Shown here piece by piece: positions 6,828 to 13,975 of a stretch of 19,381 nucleotides of DNA. A model generated the notes under the pieces. That model worked only from the letters and a program-made list of their open reading frames with translations. It did not search any database and was not told where the DNA came from. Made by a program: the position numbers and the translations under genes. Source of the DNA: JAJXWB01 sp047605445 (lineage in GTDB: Bacteria > Pseudomonadota > Alphaproteobacteria > Rhizobiales > Beijerinckiaceae); the NCBI GenBank assembly GCA_047605445.1, contig JASGFP010000081.1:1-19381 (forward strand), read 5' to 3'. The stretch's first letter is position 1. Every line of letters starts with the position of its first letter.

Positions 6828-8045
6828 ATGGCTCAGGGCCGTCGGGTCGTCATTACCGGCATGGGCGCCGTTTCCGGCGCCGGCCTGGGATGGAAGCCGC
6901 TCTGGGAGGCCGCACGGGACGGCGCCAGCGTCGTCCGTCCGCTCGAATTCGCGCGCGACTATCCCGGCCGCATCCGCATCGGCGCGCAGGTGCCCGGTTT
7001 CGAGGCGGCGAGCCTGATCGACCGGCCGACGCTGATGTATTGCGATCCCTTCACGCAATACGCCATCGTCGCCGCCGATCAAGCGGTGGCGGATTCCGGC
7101 CTCGAGCGCAGCAATGTCGGCGGCGCCGATTGCGCCGTGATCCTGGGTTCGGGCATCGGCGGCATCCGCACGGTCGACGACGGCCTGTTCAATCTCTACG
7201 CCAAGGGCGTGAAGCCTGAGCCGCTGAGCATTCCCAAGCTCATCGCCAGCGCCGGCCCCTCCATGCTGTCGATCCGCTATGACGCTCACGGACCGGTCTT
7301 CGCCGTCGCCAGCGCCTGTTCCTCGGCGAGCCAGGCGATTGGCATGGGCATGCAGATGGTGCGCTCCGGCATGGCCGAGCGCGCCATTGTCGGCGGCGCG
7401 GAGGCGAGCCTGTCGGTCGGCACGCAGATGACCTGGGAAATGCTGCGCGTTCTCACGCCGGACAAATGCCGCCCCTTCTCAAAGGGCCGTAACGGCATGA
7501 GCATCGGCGACGGCGCGGCCATGTTCATTCTCGAGACGGAAGAAGCCGCGAAGGCCCGTGGCGCGAACATCCTGTGCCGCCTGATCGGCTACGGCACTTC
7601 CGCCGACGCCCGCGACCCGATCCGGCCCGACGCCGACGGCGCTTCGCTCGCCATGCGCCGGGCGGTGGAGGATTCCGGCGTCTCGCCGGACGAGATCGCC
7701 TATGTCAACGCCCACGGCACGGCGACCGCGCTCAACGATCCGACCGAATCCGAGGCGATGGGCCGGATTTTCGGCGACCGCCTGCGGGATGTGGCTGTCT
7801 CCTCCACCAAGCCGGTTCACGGTCACGCCTTGGGCGCAGCCGGCGCGCTGGAACTGGTCTGCGCCATCATGGCCATGCGCGAGAGCGTCGCGCCGCCGAC
7901 CATCAATTTCCTGGAAGCCGATCCCAAATGCCCGGTCGATTGCGTGCCCAATGCCGCGCGGCCGATGAAAATCCGCACCGCCATGTCGAATTCCTTCGCC
8001 TTCGGCGGGGTAAACGCCTCGCTCGTCATTCAAACGGCGGACTGA
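6828..8045 (+). CDS. FabF-like beta-ketoacyl-ACP synthase
   Basis: A 405-residue thiolase-fold condensing enzyme. The catalytic triad is visible: Cys164 in ASACSSASQ, His296 in NAHGTAT and His333 in PVHGHALGAAG, with the conserved Lys328 in SSTKP and a C-terminal SFAFGGVNASLV loop. Length and motifs match KAS II (FabF) enzymes, which elongate acyl-ACP with malonyl-ACP by decarboxylative Claisen condensation. It begins the base after the ACP stop codon and is followed 7 bp later by the dehydratase subunits. The intact Cys-His-His triad argues against a chain-length-factor pseudo-enzyme. It probably builds or extends a special fatty acyl chain on the neighbouring ACP. It is a pathway paralogue rather than the housekeeping fabF, since the usual fab neighbours are absent. 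Confidence 0.93.
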   Translation: MAQGRRVVITGMGAVSGAGLGWKPLWEAARDGASVVRPLEFARDYPGRIRIGAQVPGFEAASLIDRPTLMYCDPFTQYAIVAADQAVADSGLERSNVGGADCAVILGSGIGGIRTVDDGLFNLYAKGVKPEPLSIPKLIASAGPSMLSIRYDAHGPVFAVASACSSASQAIGMGMQMVRSGMAERAIVGGAEASLSVGTQMTWEMLRVLTPDKCRPFSKGRNGMSIGDGAAMFILETEEAAKARGANILCRLIGYGTSADARDPIRPDADGASLAMRRAVEDSGVSPDEIAYVNAHGTATALNDPTESEAMGRIFGDRLRDVAVSSTKPVHGHALGAAGALELVCAIMAMRESVAPPTINFLEADPKCPVDCVPNAARPMKIRTAMSNSFAFGGVNASLVIQTAD

Positions 8046-8052
8046 GATTCCG

Positions 8053-8457
8053 ATGCGCGCCGAGCGGTCGCACAGGCCTGAGGAAACCGTCCTCGGCCCC
8101 TTCGACGTCGCCGCCGGCGCCGATGAGATTTCCGACTTCGCGACGGCGACGGGCGCGCCAGCCGGCGAGATTCCGGCGACTTTCCCTATCGTCTGGCTGT
8201 CGCGGCCCGAGCTGAAATCGGCGCTGCGGGAGGCCGCCGGCGCGGACTTCCTGCCCGTTCACGAATCCCAGTCCTTCGACTATGCGCAGCCGCTCTCCGT
8301 CGGGGCGGCCTACCGGCTGACCGCCGTCGCGCGTCGCGAAAACGCGCCCGAACGGCTCGTGGTCGAGGCGTCGGCCGCCGACCCGGCCGGCGCCCCGGTC
8401 GTGGCGATGCGCGCCGTCCTTCGGCTCGTGCCGCTGACCGCAGGACAAGGCGCATGA
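8053..8457 (+). CDS. MaoC/FAS1-type dehydratase, N-terminal-like (non-catalytic) subunit
   Basis: A 134-residue hot-dog protein. The early PATFPIVW segment and the central FDYAQPLSVGAAYRLTA stretch match the N-terminal dehydratase domain family (MaoC_dehydrat_N), as in mycobacterial HadA/HadC-type subunits. It lacks the D-x-N-P-x-H hydratase motif, which is instead present in the next protein. The next gene overlaps its stop by an ATGA (8454-8457). The pair therefore looks like a heterodimeric 3-hydroxyacyl-thioester dehydratase: this subunit would shape the acyl-binding tunnel and the partner supply catalysis. The role is assigned from family knowledge and gene pairing. Confidence 0.75.
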   Translation: MRAERSHRPEETVLGPFDVAAGADEISDFATATGAPAGEIPATFPIVWLSRPELKSALREAAGADFLPVHESQSFDYAQPLSVGAAYRLTAVARRENAPERLVVEASAADPAGAPVVAMRAVLRLVPLTAGQGA

Positions 8458-8855
8458 CCGGCCCCCTCGCCCGTGGCGACCGGATGCCGGAAGCCCCCGT
8501 CGGTCCGTTCGACGCCGCAGCCGTCGCCGCCTATGCGGCGGCCTCCGGCGACGACAATCCGCTGCACCTCGATCCCGCGCTCGCCGCCCGCGCCGGCTTC
8601 GCCGCCCCGCCGGTCCACGGCATGCGCCTGATGGCCGAGATCGCGCCGTCGCTCGCCCGCTGGCGTCCGGACATGGCGCTCAAGCGGCTCTCGGGAACGT
8701 TCGTCGAGCCGCTGCTGGTCGGCGAGACGGCGACGCTCTCCGGTCGGGTCATGCGCGCGGACGCCGAGATACTCGTGCGGGTCACGATCCAGGGCCCGCG
8801 CCGCGGCCCGAGCTTGCTCGCCGAAGCCATTCTCGTCCCGAGGGAGGCTGCATGA
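8454..8855 (+). CDS. MaoC-like 3-hydroxyacyl-ACP/CoA dehydratase, catalytic subunit
   Basis: A 133-residue single hot-dog domain with the hydratase-2 signature: Tyr27, then SGDDNPLHLD at 31-40, providing the catalytic Asp33/Asn35/His38 set, followed by PPVHGM (52-57). Family members dehydrate (R)-3-hydroxyacyl thioesters or hydrate enoyl thioesters. It overlaps the upstream N-type subunit and the downstream SDR gene by four bases each (ATGA), the pattern of stoichiometric subunits. With the KS, the SDR and the ACP it covers condensation, ketoreduction and dehydration. No enoyl reductase is present in the operon, so that step must come from housekeeping FabI, or the product stays unsaturated or 3-hydroxylated. 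Confidence 0.87.
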   Translation: MTGPLARGDRMPEAPVGPFDAAAVAAYAAASGDDNPLHLDPALAARAGFAAPPVHGMRLMAEIAPSLARWRPDMALKRLSGTFVEPLLVGETATLSGRVMRADAEILVRVTIQGPRRGPSLLAEAILVPREAA

Positions 8856-9649
8856 GCTTTGCGCCGCGCTCCATCCTCATTACCGGCGCGTCCAGCGGCA
8901 TCGGCCGGGCGCTCGCCCGCGAATATGCCGCGCCCGGCGTCCGTCTCACGCTGGTCGGCCGCGACGCCGCGCGGCTGGACGCGGTGGCCGCCGATTGTCG
9001 CGCCAAAGGCGCCGAGGTGGAACTCGGCATGGTCGACGTGCGCGACCGGCAGGGCATGCAGGATTTTCTGCGCGCGACGGATGCGAAGAACCCGCTCGAT
9101 CTCGTCGTCGCCAATGCCGGCATCAACACCGGCCTGCCTGCCGGCGCGCTCGCCGAGGACCCCGAGGCGGTGCGCGGCATTTTCGCCATCAACCTGCTCG
9201 GCGTGCTCAATACGGTGGAGCCTGTCATCGCGCCGATGGCGGCGCGCGGAAAAGGCGTGATCGCCATGACCGGCTCCATCGCCGCCATCCGCGGTCTGCC
9301 CTATTCGCCGGCCTATTGCGCCACCAAGGCGGCGGTGCATCTCTACGCGGAATCCCTGCGCGGCACGCTCGCCCGCAAGGGTGTGACGGTCAGCCTGATC
9401 GTGCCGGGCTTCGTCCACACCGCGCTCAACGAGAAGCTGGTTTCGCCCAAGCCGCTCGCCATGACCGACGATCGCGCCGCCCGCATCATCCGGCGCGGTC
9501 TCGACAGGCGTCGCGCGAACATCGTCTTCCCGCGCCTGCTCTACTGGGGCGCGCGGCTGACGACGGTTCTGCCGGTCAAGCTCGTCGACTTCTTCATGGT
9601 GCGCCAGAAGGTCGACGTGCCCGTCACGCGCGAGAGGATGACCTCGTGA
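8852..9649 (+). CDS. Classical SDR oxidoreductase; candidate 3-ketosphinganine or 3-ketoacyl-ACP reductase
   Basis: A 265-residue classical short-chain dehydrogenase: TGASSGIG (11-18) for cofactor, NAG (88-90), and catalytic Ser142, Tyr155 and Lys159 (YCATK). The C-terminal part (about 225-255, RLLYWGARLTTVLPVKLVDF) is hydrophobic and could associate with membrane, as in eukaryotic 3-ketodihydrosphingosine reductases. It sits between the dehydratases and the ceramide-type glycosyltransferase, with four-base overlaps on both sides. Two readings fit. It may be the ketoreductase of the KS/dehydratase elongation module, or it may reduce the 3-keto group left by serine palmitoyltransferase, since the CerR-type (NAD-epimerase family) reductase known from Caulobacter is not in the window. 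SDR membership is certain; the substrate is open. Confidence 0.87.
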   Translation: MSFAPRSILITGASSGIGRALAREYAAPGVRLTLVGRDAARLDAVAADCRAKGAEVELGMVDVRDRQGMQDFLRATDAKNPLDLVVANAGINTGLPAGALAEDPEAVRGIFAINLLGVLNTVEPVIAPMAARGKGVIAMTGSIAAIRGLPYSPAYCATKAAVHLYAESLRGTLARKGVTVSLIVPGFVHTALNEKLVSPKPLAMTDDRAARIIRRGLDRRRANIVFPRLLYWGARLTTVLPVKLVDFFMVRQKVDVPVTRERMTS

Positions 9650-10815
9650 GCGCGCTCGACGTCCTGCGCTGGATCGCCGCAATTTTCTGCGGCCTGTCGC
9701 TCGTCGGCGTCGCGCTCACGGTGACGCTCGGCCTGATCTCGCCGCTGGTCCATGCGCGCCGCGCCCGGCGGACGGACCTGCCGCCGATCAGCTTCGTCCT
9801 GCCGATCAAGGACTGGGCGCCGGGCTTCAAGGCCTCGCAATCGTCCGTTTTCGAGCTCGACTATCCCGAATTCGACGTGACCGCGACGGCGGCGGAATCG
9901 GAATCGCGGGCGGTCAGCGCCATGCGCTCGGTCATCGAGGCCTATCCCGATCACAAGGCGCAGATCGTGCGCTCGACCGCCTCGTTCGCCGTGAGCCCCA
10001 AGGTCAACAATCTCTATCAGGCGATCGAGGACGCCAAATACGATCTCATCGCCACCAAGGACAGCAATATCGAACTGCCGCCGCAGACCGCGCGCGCGGC
10101 GGTGGCCGCCATGACAGAGAATGTCGGCCTCGTCACGGCCATCACCGAGGCGAAAGGCGCCATGAACCTCCCCGCGCGGATCGAGGGCGCGCTGATGAAC
10201 CATTCGCACGCCCGCATCCTGCACGCAGCGGCTGTGCTCGGTCTCGGCTTCGGCCTCGGCAAGCTGATGATCTTCAAGCGCTCCGACCTGCACCGCGCCG
10301 GCGGCTTCGACGCCATCTCCCATACGGTTGGCGAGGATTCGGCGACCGCGCATGCGCTGGCGTCGATCGGGCTGCGCACGATCATCATCGGCGCGCCGAT
10401 CTATCAGATGCTCGGCGTGCGCCGGTTCAAGGACGTCTACAACCGCCAGATGCGCTGGGCGGTCATCCGCCGGCAGAACGAACTGCCCGGCTTTCTGGTC
10501 GAGCCGATGGGCCTGTCGATCTGCGTGGCGCTGGCGGCGGCTTTCGCGGCGCCTCTCTTCGGCTGGCCGCCGCTCGCCGCCTTCCTCGGCGCGCTAGTCT
10601 TCTGGTTCGTTTGCGAAACCGCGCTTGCCTTGGCGCGGGGCTGGGATGTATCGGTGAGCGCGCCCGCCGTCATGATCGCGCGAGATGCGATGATGACGTC
10701 TGTCTGGCTGCGCGCCTGGTTCACCAAGCGCGTCGTCTGGGCGGCCGAGGTCTACGACTCCCGGCAGGATCCCGGCGCGGCGCCGGCGCCCGCCGAGAAA
10801 AGGAACGATGCGTGA
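9646..10815 (+). CDS. GT21-family ceramide glucosyltransferase-like enzyme
   Basis: A 389-residue membrane protein starting at GTG 9646, overlapping the SDR stop (GTGA). One N-terminal transmembrane segment (about 10-33) precedes a GT-A catalytic domain, then hydrophobic segments from about residue 285. The block PKVNNLYQAIEDAKYDLIA (118-136) with KDSNI (138-142), the ED at 230-231 and RQMRW (267-271) follow the D2, D3 and (Q/R)xxRW order of GT21, the family of UDP-glucose:ceramide glucosyltransferase. The D1 region, normally containing Asp, reads TAAESES here (81-87). The natural acceptor could be ceramide, supported by the sphingolipid genes nearby; some bacterial GT21 members use diacylglycerol, and hopanoid HpnI is also related. 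It would act at the cytoplasmic face of the inner membrane. Confidence 0.88.
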   Translation: MSALDVLRWIAAIFCGLSLVGVALTVTLGLISPLVHARRARRTDLPPISFVLPIKDWAPGFKASQSSVFELDYPEFDVTATAAESESRAVSAMRSVIEAYPDHKAQIVRSTASFAVSPKVNNLYQAIEDAKYDLIATKDSNIELPPQTARAAVAAMTENVGLVTAITEAKGAMNLPARIEGALMNHSHARILHAAAVLGLGFGLGKLMIFKRSDLHRAGGFDAISHTVGEDSATAHALASIGLRTIIIGAPIYQMLGVRRFKDVYNRQMRWAVIRRQNELPGFLVEPMGLSICVALAAAFAAPLFGWPPLAAFLGALVFWFVCETALALARGWDVSVSAPAVMIARDAMMTSVWLRAWFTKRVVWAAEVYDSRQDPGAAPAPAEKRNDA

Positions 10816-12089
10816 CGGCGCAAGGATTGATCGTCGGCCTGATCGATATTGCGCTCACGCTGTGCGTCATCGGCATGGTCGCGATCGGCGCGAGCTTCCT
10901 GCTGCTCGTCGCCCGCTTCCTCTATGACGAAATGCGCGGCGCGGGCGACGGTTCGGGCGCCGTTCCGCCGCTGGCCGAAGCCGACCTGCCGCATGTCGTG
11001 CTGCAGATTCCCGTCTTCAACGAGCCGAGCGTGGTCGAAGGCGCCTTGCGCGCCGCCGCCGCAATCGACTGGCCGCGCGAAAAGCTGCACATCCAGCTCC
11101 TCGACGATTCGACGGACGAGACGACCGAACGCGCTGCGGAGATCATCGCCGAACTGCGCGCCGCCGGAAACGACGTTACGCACGTCCGGCGCGAGGACCG
11201 TTCGGGCTTCAAGGCCGGCGCCTGCGCCGCTGGCCTCGCGCTCAACGACGCGCCTTTCGTCGCCATGCTCGATGTCGATTTCCGCCCGCCGGCCGACTGG
11301 CTGCGCAGGGCGATCCCGGTCATCGTCTCCGATCCCAGGGCCGGCTTCGTGCAGGCGCGCTGCGAATTCGCCAATTACGAGAAGAACTGGCTGACGCGCG
11401 TACAGGGCCTGATCCTCGACGCGCATTTCATGATCGAGCAGCGCACCCGCGCCAATCTCGGCTGGCTGTTCCAGTTCAACGGCACCGGCGGCATCTGGCG
11501 GCGCGCGGCGATCGATTCCGTCGGCGGCTGGCTCGACTATTCGCTGACCGAAGACCTCGATCTCACCATCCGCACCGCGCTCGCCGGCTGGCGCGGACGC
11601 TTCATTTCGCAGCCCGCCATTCCCGGCCAGATGCCCGAGGGAATGCGCGACTGGCGCCGCCAGCAGCGCCGCTGGTCGAACGGTTTCATCCAGGTCGCCC
11701 AGCGCACGATAGGCCCGCTGTGGCGCGCGCCCTGGAGCCTCGGCAATCGCATCTCCTCCATCGCGCTGGTGCTGCATCAGGTGTTCTTCCCGCTCTGCGC
11801 GGGTGCGATCGTCTTCATCATCCTCGGCGTTCTCGCGCGCGGCTTTTCGGTCGCGCCCTATGTGCCGCTCTTCATCCTGATTTTCGTGATGGCGACAGCC
11901 GTCGTGGTCGGCATGACGCTGCCGCCCTATCTCGCGCTCAGGCGCGGCACGGTCTGGCGCTATCTCGCCACGATGGCGATGCTGCCGCCCTTGTTCATCT
12001 ATCTCGCCGTCGCCAATGCGCCGAAGATCATCCAGACTGCGCGCGGCCGGCAGGAGCAGTTCAAGCGCACCCCGAAGAAAGAGCACTGA
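10812..12089 (+). CDS. Processive-type GT2 glycosyltransferase (cellulose synthase-like/CslA-like), possible second glycolipid sugar
   Basis: A 425-residue inner-membrane glycosyltransferase starting at GTG 10812 and overlapping the GT21 stop (GTGA). An N-terminal transmembrane helix (about 7-35) is followed by a GT-A domain with the full D,D,D,QxxRW set: DDS (98-100), DVD (154-156), TED (246-248) and QQRRW (284-288). Three or four C-terminal transmembrane helices follow (about 305-400), then a basic tail. This is the architecture of GT2 beta-glycan synthases such as glucomannan mannosyltransferase-like (CslA) proteins. As last gene of the lipid operon it most likely extends the sugar placed by GT21, giving a di- or oligoglycosyl lipid; making a free beta-glycan is the alternative. 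No PilZ or other c-di-GMP-binding domain is visible. Confidence 0.9.
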   Translation: MTAQGLIVGLIDIALTLCVIGMVAIGASFLLLVARFLYDEMRGAGDGSGAVPPLAEADLPHVVLQIPVFNEPSVVEGALRAAAAIDWPREKLHIQLLDDSTDETTERAAEIIAELRAAGNDVTHVRREDRSGFKAGACAAGLALNDAPFVAMLDVDFRPPADWLRRAIPVIVSDPRAGFVQARCEFANYEKNWLTRVQGLILDAHFMIEQRTRANLGWLFQFNGTGGIWRRAAIDSVGGWLDYSLTEDLDLTIRTALAGWRGRFISQPAIPGQMPEGMRDWRRQQRRWSNGFIQVAQRTIGPLWRAPWSLGNRISSIALVLHQVFFPLCAGAIVFIILGVLARGFSVAPYVPLFILIFVMATAVVVGMTLPPYLALRRGTVWRYLATMAMLPPLFIYLAVANAPKIIQTARGRQEQFKRTPKKEH

Positions 12090-12092
12090 CCA

Positions 12093-12115
12093 GGCGCCGG
12101 CGCCACGCCATTTTT
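12093..12115 (+). terminator. Possible weak intrinsic terminator after the lipid operon
   Basis: A GC palindrome GGCGCCGGCGCC (12093-12104) starts three bases after the GT2 stop and is followed six bases later by TTTTT (12111-12115). The position is right, but the spacing between hairpin and T-tract is longer than usual, so the call is tentative. Confidence 0.35.
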
Positions 12116-12225
12116 GAGATCTGACGCAACCTGAAGGCGATCTCGCGCGTATAGGCTTCATCCAGCGTTCAGTTTCGCGTCTGTACATCTGCGTCCGTCT
12201 CGCCTCGAATCGACGAGAAGCTGCG

Positions 12226-12435
12226 ATGGCCCGTATTCTCCCCTTCCGTCTCCGCAAGAAAGAACGCTCCCGCGCCTGCGCGGAAGCGAGCGAACACTTT
12301 CCCGATGTGATGAAGCGTCTGACCAGCCGCCTCGACTGGAGCGAGGCGACCGCCGAAGACGAATACGGCGCTGCGCTTGCCGCCTTCGACATCGTCTGCG
12401 GCAGACCTGCCTCGCGCCGATCGCGGGCCGCCTGA
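12226..12435 (+). CDS. Small hypothetical protein (69 aa)
   Basis: A short frame with a GAGAAG ribosome binding site a few bases before ATG 12226 and strongly G/C-biased third codon positions, like the neighbouring real genes. The product begins with a basic stretch (MARILPFRLRKKERSR), then an acidic/helical middle (WSEATAEDEYGAALAAFDI, about 38-56) and a basic tail. There is no membrane segment, Cys pair or recognisable domain. It lies alone between the lipid operon and the amidase gene. I do not recognise it; it may be a lineage-specific small protein or a fortuitous frame. Confidence 0.5.
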   Translation: MARILPFRLRKKERSRACAEASEHFPDVMKRLTSRLDWSEATAEDEYGAALAAFDIVCGRPASRRSRAA

Positions 12436-12489
12436 GCTTGGCGATCCGAACGGCCGGTTGCTAGTCTTGCCCGCAAACGGGAGGACGGC

Positions 12490-13941
12490 ATGGACGACAA
12501 GATCGCTTTCGCATCGGCGCGGACGCTGGCTGCGCTGGTGCGCGAGAAAAAGGTCGGCGCCCTCGAACTCCTCGATTTCTATCTTGAGCGCATCGACCGG
12601 CTGAACCCGCGCATCAACGCGGTGATCGTCCGGCGCGACGAGGAAGCGCGCGCCGAAGCCGCCCGCTGCGACGAACTGACCGCGAAGGGCCAGTCGCTCG
12701 GGCCGCTGCACGGCGTGCCGATGACCGTGAAGGAATCCTTCGACGTCGCGGGCGCGGCCTCCACCTGGGGATTGCCGGCGCACCGTGACAATATCGCAAA
12801 GGACGACGCTCTCGCCGTGCAACGCTTGAAAAGCGCCGGCGCAATCGTTTTCGGCAAGACCAACGTGCCGGTCTGGCTCGCCGACTGGCAATCCTTCAAC
12901 CCGATCTATGGCACGACCAGGAATCCGTGGAATCTCGAGCGCACGCCCGGCGGTTCGTCGGGCGGCAGCGCGGCGGCGCTGGCGGCGGGGCTTACCGGCC
13001 TGGAAATGGGCAGCGACATCGGCGCCTCCATCCGCAATCCCGCGCATTATTGCGGCGTCTACGGGCTGAAACCCACGTTCGACATCTGCCCGCGCGACGG
13101 CCACCTGCTGCCCGGCGCCTATGCGCACGGGGACATCTCCGCGATCGGCCCGCTCGCGCGTTCCGCCTATGACATCGAAATGGCGCTCGACATCGTCGCC
13201 GGCCCGAATGCGCTCGATGCGACGGGCATGCGTCTCGCCCTGCCGCGTCCCACGAAGACGAAGCTTTCGGAGTTTCGGGTCGCGATCATGTCCGATGCCG
13301 AGACAGCGCCGGTCGACGGCGCAGTGCGCGGGCAGATCGAAGCGCTCGCCGACTTCCTGGAAAAGCAGGGCGCGACCGTCGATCGCGTTGCCCGGCCGGT
13401 CGATCCCGCCGAGGCGCACGAGACCTACATCATGCTGCTGCGCTCGGCGACGAGCGGCGCGCCGGACGAGGCGGCCCATGAAATGCTGAAGGCGGCGCGC
13501 GCCGGCGTCGAAGGCCGCAACGATTATTACGCGTGGCATGTGCGCGCCAATACGATGAGTCATCGCGAATGGCTTGGCTGGAACAACAAGCGGATGCGCA
13601 TGGTGCAGGACTGGGCGCGCTTCTTCGGGCGGTTCGACCTGCTGCTCTGCCCGACGGCCGCGACGACGGCCTTCCCGCACATGCAGACCGGGGAGCGCTG
13701 GGAGCGGATGATTTCGGTCGATGGCAAGGATCAGCCGACGACGACCCAACTCTTCTGGGCGGGCTATTCCAACATGGTCTTCCTGCCGTCCATCGTCGCG
13801 CCCGCAGGGCTGGCGGACGACGGCCTGCCGGTCGGCGTGCAGATCGTCGCGCCGGCCTATCAGGACCACAGCGCGATCAGGTTTGCTCAGATGCTGGAGG
13901 ATCAGTATCGGGCGTTTACGCCGCCGCCGGGGTTTGCGTGA
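12490..13941 (+). CDS. Amidase-signature family hydrolase
   Basis: A 483-residue amidase-signature enzyme with the Ser-cisSer-Lys triad in place: Lys81 (MTVKESF), Ser156 (PGGSSGGS) and Ser180 (SDIGASIR), at the same spacing as in fatty acid amide hydrolase. The usual GGSIR reads GASIR here. A good ribosome binding site (GGGAGG) precedes ATG 12490. The family hydrolyses amide bonds in small amides, peptides, fatty-acid amides or Gln-tRNA intermediates. A GatCAB role is unlikely because gatB/gatC are not adjacent. The gene stands between the two sphingolipid operons and converges on the hydroxylase gene, leaving 34 bp. Action on an N-acyl lipid is possible but only suggested by location. No signal peptide is visible, so it should be cytoplasmic. 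Confidence 0.92.
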   Translation: MDDKIAFASARTLAALVREKKVGALELLDFYLERIDRLNPRINAVIVRRDEEARAEAARCDELTAKGQSLGPLHGVPMTVKESFDVAGAASTWGLPAHRDNIAKDDALAVQRLKSAGAIVFGKTNVPVWLADWQSFNPIYGTTRNPWNLERTPGGSSGGSAAALAAGLTGLEMGSDIGASIRNPAHYCGVYGLKPTFDICPRDGHLLPGAYAHGDISAIGPLARSAYDIEMALDIVAGPNALDATGMRLALPRPTKTKLSEFRVAIMSDAETAPVDGAVRGQIEALADFLEKQGATVDRVARPVDPAEAHETYIMLLRSATSGAPDEAAHEMLKAARAGVEGRNDYYAWHVRANTMSHREWLGWNNKRMRMVQDWARFFGRFDLLLCPTAATTAFPHMQTGERWERMISVDGKDQPTTTQLFWAGYSNMVFLPSIVAPAGLADDGLPVGVQIVAPAYQDHSAIRFAQMLEDQYRAFTPPPGFA

Positions 13942-13975
13942 CGAAACCCATCTGCGCCGTCAATGACGGTTCGGC

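Noticed and set aside
8995..9645. N-terminal extension of the GT21 frame to an upstream ATG at 8995
   Set aside because: The extension is an Arg/His-rich shadow of the SDR gene; the GTG at 9646 forms a GTGA overlap with the SDR stop, matching the operon style, and gives normal GT21 length.
9646..10815. GT21 gene as hopanoid HpnI
   Set aside because: HpnI belongs with HpnK, HpnJ or squalene-hopene genes, none of which are here; sphingolipid genes are nearby instead. Kept only as an alternative.
10752..12500. 582-aa minus-strand frame opposite the GT2 gene, and a similar 566-aa frame at 12169-13869 opposite the amidase
   Set aside because: No family features, charged low-complexity composition; both are antisense to clearly assigned enzymes.
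13957..13969. Small hairpin CCGTC-AAT-GACGG between the amidase and hydroxylase genes
   Set aside because: Five-base arms without a T-tract; too weak to call a terminator.
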